From Chloroflexota bacterium (GTDB lineage Bacteria; Chloroflexota; Chloroflexia; Thermomicrobiales; JADLAZ01), in NCBI GenBank assembly GCA_020849725.1, contig JADLAZ010000207.1, forward strand, positions 1-6,073: a stretch of DNA of 6,073 nt, in the 5' to 3' direction. The notes under the pieces were generated by a model that saw only the letters and a list, made by a program, of their open reading frames with translations, did no database searches and was not told where the DNA came from. A program made the translations under genes and the position numbers. Of this stretch, positions 1 through 4,633 are shown in pieces; position 1 is the stretch's first letter, and each line of letters starts with the position of its first letter.

Positions 1-335
1 ACTCGGCGACGGAGCAGGATATCCGAACCGCCTTCGCCCCGGCCGGCGACGTCACCTCGGTGCGGCTGATCATGGACCGCGACACTGGGCAGAGCAAGGG
101 GTTCGCCTTCGTCGAGATGGTCGATGATGAGGCGACCGAGCGGGCAATGACGACGCTGAACGGCACCATGATGGGTGGCCGGACGATCGTCGTCAACGAG
201 GCGCGGCCGCGCGAGGAGCGCGGTGGCGGCGGCTATGGCGGCGGTGGTCGCGGCGGTTACGGCGGCGGTGGCGGTCGCGGCGGTTACGGCGGCGGCGGTG
301 GTGACTACGGCGGCGGCGACCGGCGCAGCTGGTAG
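1..335 (+). CDS. Glycine-rich RRM RNA-binding protein (5'-truncated by window edge)
   Basis: This is the C-terminal part of a single-RRM RNA-binding protein. The first complete codon is at position 3 and the TAG stop at 333-335, giving about 110 visible residues; the true start and RNP-2 strand lie upstream of the window. The RNP-1 motif KGFAFVEM is encoded at 96-119 and matches the [RK]G[FY][GA][FY][ILV]x[FYM] consensus, so the aromatic RNA-stacking surface is present. The remaining RRM strands run to VVNEARPREE, followed by a disordered tail of about 38 residues built from RGG and GYGG repeats and ending DRRSW. Such small RRM-Gly proteins occur in cyanobacteria and other bacteria, where they bind single-stranded RNA and are often linked to cold or stress response; that role here is inference. 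A GTG at 60 opens the same frame but lies inside the RRM, so it is not the real start. The family call is secure, the physiological role is not. Confidence 0.93.
   Translation, partial: SATEQDIRTAFAPAGDVTSVRLIMDRDTGQSKGFAFVEMVDDEATERAMTTLNGTMMGGRTIVVNEARPREERGGGGYGGGGRGGYGGGGGRGGYGGGGGDYGGGDRRSW
246..299 (+). repeat. 27-bp coding tandem repeat in the Gly-rich tail
   Basis: Two copies of a nine-codon unit (246-272 and 273-299) each encode GRGGYGGGG. They differ only at two third-codon positions (267-272 versus 294-299). A degenerate third start (GG then DYGGGD) follows at 300. This is the DNA basis of the RGG/GYGG tail and could expand or contract by slippage or recombination. Confidence 0.85.
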
Positions 336-708
336 GCCGCCGCTGCATCCGGGAACGCTAGGAGGACTGGGCGGTCCAGGAGGCAGCCGGCTCACCCCCG
401 TTTCTCCCTGCTGCGGCGGTCGGGGGTGGGCCGGCCATCATTGGCTCTGGTGTAGTTCCTACCGCCCCCCCCCCGGGGTGAGCATCGTGGCTGGCGCGGC
501 CGCCGCCCCCCTGCTACACAAACTGGCGCAACGATCCGGTTCGCGACATCACCTGGCTTTGTTGCGATAGCGCGACCCATCCAGCGCCCGACGAGCGCAT
601 TTCTGACCCATTGAGGCGACTGACAGTGTGCCCAGTGGCTGGCGCCCGCATGCCCATCGAGCGGGGAGGCCGACCCACTGGCGGCGCCGGGCAGCCATCA
701 GGGCTGCC
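336..708. other. Convergent intergenic region without a convincing gene
   Basis: These 373 bases separate the plus-strand RRM gene from the minus-strand ZIP gene, so both transcripts end into this region. The open frames found here are short, rich in Arg/Gly/Pro and without recognisable motifs or good ribosome-binding sites. The region contains a run of ten C (465-474) directly followed by four G, a NotI-type palindrome (496-503), several short inverted repeats and a strong hairpin at the right border. A classical hairpin plus T-run terminator for the RRM gene was not found. A small RNA cannot be excluded. Confidence 0.6.
390..483. repeat. Overlapping inverted repeats around a C-rich segment
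   Basis: GCTCACCCC (390-398) is the exact reverse complement of GGGGTGAGC (475-483). The left arm can alternatively pair with a nearer partner: CACCCCCG (393-400) against CGGGGGTG (421-428), an 8-bp stem with a 20-base loop. The two pairings are mutually exclusive. The right arm of the long pair directly follows the ten-C run. The arms could act in transcript 3'-end formation or be chance in a GC-rich spacer. Confidence 0.4.
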
Positions 709-709
709 C
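689..709 (-). terminator. Hairpin abutting the ZIP transporter stop codon
   Basis: GGGCAGCC (689-696) and GGCTGCCC (702-709) form a perfect 8-bp stem with a 5-base loop, and its first base overlaps the transporter's TAG stop (711-709 on the minus strand). Its position right at the end of the two-gene operon suggests a transcript 3'-end or RNA-stabilising structure. There is no T-run after it on the minus strand; GC-rich sequence follows, so it is not a canonical intrinsic terminator. Confidence 0.5.
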
Positions 710-1932
710 TACTTAATCAGGATGCCGGTCACGTAGAGCAGCAGCATGCCGGTGGCGACGCCGCTGAAGGCCAGCAGCGGCGCCGGTGCGCGCTCGGTAT
801 CGCCGCGCAGCAGCTTGCCGACCTCCCAGGCGACCTGGAAGACGGCGCCGGCCCCGATCGCCAGGAACAGCACCGCCAGCGGCTGCGAGTAGGTGAGCGC
901 GCCGACCCAGGCGCCGGCGATCGCTGGCGCGCCGGCCAGCAGACCCAGCAGCGCCAGCCGCTGCAACGACGGTCGCGTCCGCAGCAGCGGCACGACGATG
1001 CCCAGGCCCTCGGTGATGTTCTGGATGATGAAGCCGATCACCAGGAAGGCGCCGAGCGCCGCCTCACCCACGGCGTAGGCTGCGCCGATGGCTAGCCCTT
1101 CGCCCAGGTTGTGCAGGCCGATGCCGAGCGCCATCGTCGTCGCCAGCGCCAGCCGGCGGCCGGTCTCGTCACGTTGGATCGTCTGCTGGCGCTGGCTGAG
1201 CGCGTTGAGCAACAGCACCGTCAGCACGATGCCGATGCCGATCAGGCCGGCGCCCTGGAAGGGACCGGGCACGGCCGCCGCCTGCTCCAGCGCCTCGAAG
1301 GTGGCATCGACACCGAGGTAGACCAGCAGTCCCGCGGTGAGCGCCAGCAGGAAGATCATCGCCCGGCGGCCAAGCCGGCGCAGCGCCGGGTACCAGAGCA
1401 TGCCCAGCGCCACCGGAATGATGCCGACGTACACGCCGATGAGCGTGAACGTCCACAGTGTGCCGGCGTTGGGCGCCGGCGTCTCGGCCGCTACGGGGAT
1501 CTCGACCGGAATGACGACGGCCGCGGCGGTGACCAGCAGGATCTCGTAGGCTTCGCCGCGCACCCACGGGTAGGCGACGTGGACGACGGCCCGGTCCATG
1601 CGGGCCAGCTCCGGTCCCGGCTCGACGCTGGCCGGCCAGAAGGCGTCGTTGACGATCACCTGCGCCAGCGTCAGCGGCTCCGGCCCGACGTTGCGCACGT
1701 GAAGCTCGAAGCTCCCGGGCGTCATGATCGTGCGCTCGACGGCCAGCTTCTGGATCGGCGCCGGCGGGGCCAGGCTGATGCCGCCGCTGGTGAGCGCGAA
1801 GATGGCGATGACGCCGGCCAGCAGCAGCAGCGGCAGCACCAGCAGCGCCAGCGTGCGCGCGGTCAGGCTGCCCGGGCGCGCGCCGGCGGTGGAGCGGCCG
1901 GCAGCATCGACGGGGAGTGAGGTGTCGGCCAT
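709..1932 (-). CDS. ZIP-family divalent metal transporter (GufA-like) with N-terminal extracytoplasmic domain
   Basis: This 407-residue membrane protein probably moves divalent metal (Zn, Fe or Mn) across the cytoplasmic membrane. A membrane anchor at about 28-48 is followed by a beta-rich, non-membrane domain (about 55-155, with a YPW motif at 121-123), then about eight hydrophobic helices (158-180, 190-209, 227-247, 262-285, 290-313, 325-347, 350-373, 385-405), as in ZIP proteins. The signature is clear: helix 4 carries HNLGEG (H274, N275, E278) and helix 5 QNITEG (Q304, N305, E308). The 30-residue H-to-Q spacing and the Gln instead of His match what is known of GufA-type ZIPs such as BbZIP. 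The Glu usual before the helix-6 Pro seems replaced by A335; E370 in helix 7 is retained. Bacterial ZIPs are commonly near 250-300 residues, so the first 155 residues are an addition. It is the second gene of an operon, 29 bp after the oxidase stop, with AAGGAGGT five bases before the ATG. Metal specificity and direction are not visible. Confidence 0.88.
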   Translation of the reverse strand: MADTSLPVDAAGRSTAGARPGSLTARTLALLVLPLLLLAGVIAIFALTSGGISLAPPAPIQKLAVERTIMTPGSFELHVRNVGPEPLTLAQVIVNDAFWPASVEPGPELARMDRAVVHVAYPWVRGEAYEILLVTAAAVVIPVEIPVAAETPAPNAGTLWTFTLIGVYVGIIPVALGMLWYPALRRLGRRAMIFLLALTAGLLVYLGVDATFEALEQAAAVPGPFQGAGLIGIGIVLTVLLLNALSQRQQTIQRDETGRRLALATTMALGIGLHNLGEGLAIGAAYAVGEAALGAFLVIGFIIQNITEGLGIVVPLLRTRPSLQRLALLGLLAGAPAIAGAWVGALTYSQPLAVLFLAIGAGAVFQVAWEVGKLLRGDTERAPAPLLAFSGVATGMLLLYVTGILIK

Positions 1933-1937
1933 GGTGG

Positions 1938-1945
1938 ACCTCCTT
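1938..1945 (-). promoter_or_regulatory. Strong Shine-Dalgarno of the ZIP gene
   Basis: On the minus strand this reads AAGGAGGT, a full anti-SD match, with five bases before the ATG at 1932. It lies within the 29-bp gap after the oxidase stop. It fixes the transporter start and suggests efficient independent initiation within a shared transcript. Confidence 0.85.
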
Positions 1946-1961
1946 GGGGCGACGGCCAGCC

Positions 1962-3206
1962 CTACGGCTCGACCTGGAACAGGCCGGTCCAGCCCAGCTC
2001 CGCGAACTCGGTCTTGTGGGCGTGGAACATGTAGGCGCCAGGGAACTTGTAGCGGAACTCGAGGATGCCGCGCTGGCCCTGCATCTGCGCGATCGTGTCG
2101 GTGAACTCGCTCGCTTCCAGCCGCGTGCCGGTCGGGTAGTAGTGGAAGAAGTTGGCGTGCAGGTGGAAGGAGTTGCTCTGGTCGTACTCCAGGATGTTTA
2201 CCAGATAGATGCGCACCAACTCGCCGACCCGGAACTTGATCGGGTTGTGCTGATAGAAGAAGGCGGCGGTGTTCACCGCGTAGATGTCGTTCGCGCTGTC
2301 GAAGTCGATATCGAAGCCGTTCATCATCATCACGAACTCGTGGTCGGCCTGCGGGCGGCCGCCCTTCGGATCGATGATGAAGGTGCCGTAGAGGCCTTTC
2401 GCGATGTGCTTGGCCAGCGGCATGATGTGGCAGTGGTAGAGATGGAGGCCGAACGGCTCGGCGTCGAACTCGTAGACGAAGCTCTTGCCAGGAGCGACCG
2501 TCTCGAAGACGCCGTCCATGTTGGCCGGGTGGACGCCGTGGAAGTGGATGCTGTGCGGGTGGCTGCTGCCGTTGGTGAAGTGGATGCGCAGCAGGTCGCC
2601 CTCAGTCGCCCGGAAGGTTGGGCCGGGCACCTGGCCGTTGTAGGTCCAGGCCGGGAACATGACGCCGGGAGCGACTTCGATCTCCTGGTCGACGGCGGCG
2701 ACGTAGTAGTCGCGCAATCTGCGGCCGTCGGGCAGCTGGCTGACCGTGCCGTAGTCGAAGGTGGTGAGGTACGCCATTGGGTCGAGGCCGGCCGGCTGAC
2801 GCAGCTTCGCGGCCAGCACGTCATCGAGGACGGTCGGCACGAGCGTGCCGTCGGCCAGCGCAACATCGCTGGTGTGGTGTGCGTGGCCGAGCGGCACGCC
2901 CGGCAGCCCGGCCGCGCCGTGCTGACCGTGCTGGCCGCTGGTGACGATCTGCGGGCGGACCGGCACGGCGCAGGCGGCCAGCGCACCACCAGCGGCGACC
3001 AGGCCGGAGTGGAGCAGGCCGCGGCGCGACAGCAGCCCGCGCGAGAGGCGCCCGAGCAGGCCGATGGCCGGCGGGTCGTCGGCCTGCTCGGGCGTGATGG
3101 ACGACGCCGGTGCGGCGCTGGCCGCCGGTGTCGCCGCGCCATGAGCGTCATCGGTGGCTAGCAGGGTGTCGGTTCCCGGCGCAGCCGGGATCGTCTCGGG
3201 GGGCAT
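1962..3206 (-). CDS. Two-domain multicopper oxidase, Tat-exported putative lipoprotein
   Basis: This 414-residue enzyme should couple one-electron oxidation of a substrate (metal ion, phenol or other) to O2 reduction outside the membrane. After a 60-residue Ala/Pro-rich n-region come a twin arginine (SRRGLL, R61-R62), a hydrophobic stretch and a lipobox LAAC (C79), then a His-rich linker (H93, H96, H108, H110, H111). Cupredoxin domain 1 (about 170-280) has PHSIHFHG and HLYHCH...H....GLYG; domain 2 (about 285-414) has SFHLH and FHAHKTE. All four HxH pairs of a trinuclear centre are present (H221/H223, H258/H260, H348/H350, H395/H397). The type 1 copper ligands are H218, C259 and H267, with L272 at the axial position, which in this family favours a high potential. 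Domain 2 has Ala (A396) where a type 1 Cys would be, so type 1 copper is in domain 1 only (type C two-domain oxidase, as in Nitrosomonas BCO). NirK nitrite reductase is less likely: NirK has HCA and an Asp where this has HCH and H221. The upstream GGAGAGG supports the start. It is first in the operon with the ZIP gene. Confidence 0.92.
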   Translation of the reverse strand: MPPETIPAAPGTDTLLATDDAHGAATPAASAAPASSITPEQADDPPAIGLLGRLSRGLLSRRGLLHSGLVAAGGALAACAVPVRPQIVTSGQHGQHGAAGLPGVPLGHAHHTSDVALADGTLVPTVLDDVLAAKLRQPAGLDPMAYLTTFDYGTVSQLPDGRRLRDYYVAAVDQEIEVAPGVMFPAWTYNGQVPGPTFRATEGDLLRIHFTNGSSHPHSIHFHGVHPANMDGVFETVAPGKSFVYEFDAEPFGLHLYHCHIMPLAKHIAKGLYGTFIIDPKGGRPQADHEFVMMMNGFDIDFDSANDIYAVNTAAFFYQHNPIKFRVGELVRIYLVNILEYDQSNSFHLHANFFHYYPTGTRLEASEFTDTIAQMQGQRGILEFRYKFPGAYMFHAHKTEFAELGWTGLFQVEP

Positions 3207-3215
3207 AACGGCGAT

Positions 3216-3222
3216 CCTCTCC
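3216..3222 (-). promoter_or_regulatory. Shine-Dalgarno that sets the oxidase start
   Basis: The minus strand reads GGAGAGG with nine bases before the ATG at 3206. This supports initiation at 3206 despite the unusually long stretch before the Tat motif; the next in-frame Met is only at residue 144, well past the signal sequence. Confidence 0.7.
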
Positions 3223-3231
3223 AGGGGCGCC

Positions 3232-3249
3232 GGCGGTCCGTCAACCGCC
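3232..3249 (-). promoter_or_regulatory. Leader hairpin upstream of the oxidase ribosome-binding site
   Basis: GGCGGT (3232-3237) and ACCGCC (3244-3249) form a 6-bp stem with a 6-base loop, and GCGC blocks outside (3227-3230 and 3253-3256) could extend it over an internal loop. It sits in the predicted 5' leader about 10 bases upstream of the Shine-Dalgarno. It could influence translation, but such stems are common by chance at this GC content and no known riboswitch was recognised. Confidence 0.3.
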
Positions 3250-3304
3250 AGGGCGCGTCGGGTGTCCGGGCCGGTGGCAGCATCACCATCGGCGGATATT
3301 TATT

Positions 3305-3347
3305 TTCGCCCAACCGAATTCTAATCAAGTTTGAGACGAAAATCAAG
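3305..3347. promoter_or_regulatory. Candidate operator elements around the oxidase promoter
   Basis: TTCG (3305-3308) and CGAA (3315-3318) form a short inverted repeat with a 6-base spacer, centred on the predicted transcript start. AATCAAG occurs twice as a direct repeat (3323-3329 and 3341-3347), 18 bases apart, overlapping the -10 edge and the -35 element of the minus-strand promoter. The placement is what a repressor or metal regulator site would look like, but neither element matches a regulator consensus I can name with confidence. Confidence 0.35.
3318..3346 (-). promoter_or_regulatory. Sigma-70-type promoter of the oxidase-ZIP operon
   Basis: On the minus strand, TTGATT (3346-3341) and TAGAAT (3323-3318) are separated by exactly 17 bases, matching -35 TTGACA at 4/6 and -10 TATAAT at 5/6. 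The elements lie in an AT-rich island (about 3295-3350) that stands out in a GC-rich window. The predicted transcript start is near 3311, leaving a leader of about 105 bases before the ATG at 3206. Confidence 0.7.
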
Positions 3348-3385
3348 AGAGGGCGCCGGCGTGGGCCGTGCCCGCCCTCTGGCCG

Positions 3386-3394
3386 TGCTATCAT
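3386..3394 (+). promoter_or_regulatory. Possible extended -10 promoter of the M20 gene
   Basis: TGCTATCAT fits an extended -10 (TGnTATAAT, hexamer 5/6) 37 bases before the ATG at 3431. No good -35 is present at 16-18 bases upstream. A start of transcription near 3401 would leave a leader of about 30 bases. Confidence 0.4.
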
Positions 3395-3418
3395 CGGCCG
3401 GCGACGGTGATGAGGGGC

Positions 3419-3424
3419 AGGAGG
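3419..3424 (+). promoter_or_regulatory. Shine-Dalgarno that sets the M20 start
   Basis: AGGAGG lies six bases before the ATG at 3431. It favours this start over the in-frame GTG at 3368 and ATG at 3410, which would add 21 or 7 residues and have no comparable site. Confidence 0.8.
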
Positions 3425-3430
3425 AGCGCG

Positions 3431-4606
3431 ATGGCGACGGCGGCGGAGCGGGTGGTGACGGCGGTGGATGCGGAGCGAGTGGCGCGGCTGACGCTCGACC
3501 TGTGCCGCATTCGCAGCTACACCGGCGATACGCAGGCAGCGACCGACGCCTGGCTAGCGGTGGTGCGTGGCATGGGTCTAGCCATCCAGGTCTTTGACGA
3601 GTTCCCCGGCACGCCGTCGGTCGTGGCGACGCTGCCGGGCAGCGGCGGTGGCCGCTCGCTGGAGCTGAACGCGCACATGGACACGATCCCGCTCGACCAC
3701 CGGCCGGCCGAGATCGCGGAGGGGCACGTGTATGGCCGGGGCGCGACCGATATGAAGGGGGGCCTGGCGGCGGCGACCGAGGCGGTCCGGGCGATCCAGG
3801 CGGCCGGCGTGCGGCTGAAGGGCGATCTGATCGTCTCGACGCACGGGCTGCACGAGCTGCCGGGCGGCCATGGCGAGGACCTGACGGCGCGCGTGGCGCG
3901 CGGCATCCACGGCGACGCCGCCATCGTCACCGAGTGCGGCTCGGACACACTGCCGGTGGCCGGCGTCGGCCAGGCGCTGGTCGAGATCATGGTCCGGCGC
4001 GACGGCGAGGTGACGCATGAGAACTCGACCGCGCCCGGCACACCGCACCCGATCTACGCCGGCGCGCGGCTGGTGCAGTTGATCGAGGCGCGCCACCGTG
4101 AGTTGGCGGCGACGACGAACATCCCCTACGCCGGTCCGGAGTCATTCTTCGTCGGAGAATTTCAGGCCGGCGACTTCTTCAACCGCTTCCCGGTCGAGGC
4201 CCGCATCGTCGGCACGCGCCGCTACGCGCCTGGCCGCCGCTTTGAGGACGTGGTAGCGGAGGTCCAAGCGCTGTGCGACCGGGTGGCGGCCGAGACCGGC
4301 ACCCACATCAGCCTGGCGATGACCAAGGGTCGCGACGGCTTCCTGGTCGACCCAGCCGACCCGCTGGTGGTGGCCGTGCGCGACGCCTACCAGGCCGTCA
4401 CCGGGCAGGTGTTGCCGCTGGGGGGGCTGCGGTCGGTGGCCGATGCCTCGATCTTCAATCAGGTCGGCGGCATTCCGGCGCTCTATCACGGTCCCGGCGG
4501 GCGCGGCCACCACGCCGACGAGGAAGCGATGCCGATCGCCGAGCTGGAGCGCGCCGCGCGCGTGCTGGCGCTGACGGCGCTGACCTTCTGCGGTGTTGCC
4601 GACTGA
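3431..4606 (+). CDS. M20-family zinc metallopeptidase / deacylase (ArgE/DapE/CPG2-like)
   Basis: This 391-residue cytosolic-type enzyme has no signal peptide. M20 enzymes hydrolyse amide bonds in acyl-amino acids or short peptides with two zinc ions; the substrate here cannot be told. The ligand set is visible in order: H82 in AHMD with D84, bridging D107 in GATDMKGG, E142 in LHELPGG, E168 in VTECG, and H361 near the C-terminus in GRGHHADEE. The dimerisation/lid domain lies at about 180-290, with H196 and NRFP (251-254). The later SVADAS (335-340) matches the family's conserved segment before the last His ligand. The oddity is H141: the usual EE pair here is HE, so the residue that normally serves as general-base Glu is His, while the zinc-binding Glu is kept. 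This may mark a subfamily rather than damage. Length is normal. It is divergent from the oxidase operon and 27 bp before the HD-GYP gene, so co-transcription with the latter is plausible. Confidence 0.87.
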   Translation: MATAAERVVTAVDAERVARLTLDLCRIRSYTGDTQAATDAWLAVVRGMGLAIQVFDEFPGTPSVVATLPGSGGGRSLELNAHMDTIPLDHRPAEIAEGHVYGRGATDMKGGLAAATEAVRAIQAAGVRLKGDLIVSTHGLHELPGGHGEDLTARVARGIHGDAAIVTECGSDTLPVAGVGQALVEIMVRRDGEVTHENSTAPGTPHPIYAGARLVQLIEARHRELAATTNIPYAGPESFFVGEFQAGDFFNRFPVEARIVGTRRYAPGRRFEDVVAEVQALCDRVAAETGTHISLAMTKGRDGFLVDPADPLVVAVRDAYQAVTGQVLPLGGLRSVADASIFNQVGGIPALYHGPGGRGHHADEEAMPIAELERAARVLALTALTFCGVAD

Positions 4607-4633
4607 CTCAAGGTTCCACCCGCCACGCCGACG

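Noticed and set aside
175..580. Open frames in the RRM tail and the following spacer on both strands
   Set aside because: Their Ala/Arg/Gly-rich products come from GC-rich repeats in other frames; no ribosome-binding site or motif supports them.
630..682. Inverted repeat CCAGTGG (632-638) / CCACTGG (675-681)
   Set aside because: Only seven bases with a 36-base spacer and no extension of the arms; too weak in GC-rich sequence to call a feature.
1111..1920. Plus-strand open frame opposite the ZIP gene
   Set aside because: Rich in Arg, Gln and Asp, with no motif; it is the antisense of a clear membrane protein with the ZIP signature.
1917..3161. Long plus-strand open frame of 414 codons opposite the multicopper oxidase
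   Set aside because: It is Val/Glu/Arg/Ala-rich without domain motifs and mirrors the oxidase gene, whose copper ligands are complete. High GC opens antisense frames by depleting stops.
1962..3206. Copper nitrite reductase (NirK) identity for the oxidase
   Set aside because: The HCH motif and H221 in place of the NirK active-site Asp, plus all eight trinuclear His ligands, fit a two-domain multicopper oxidase.
3331..3359. Plus-strand promoter starting from TTGAGA at 3331
   Set aside because: At the proper spacing the -10 position is GC-rich (near 3354-3359), with no TATAAT-like hexamer.
3368..3430. 21-codon N-terminal extension of the M20 protein from a GTG
   Set aside because: It has no ribosome-binding site and would overlap the candidate extended -10; AGGAGG directly before the ATG at 3431 fits better.
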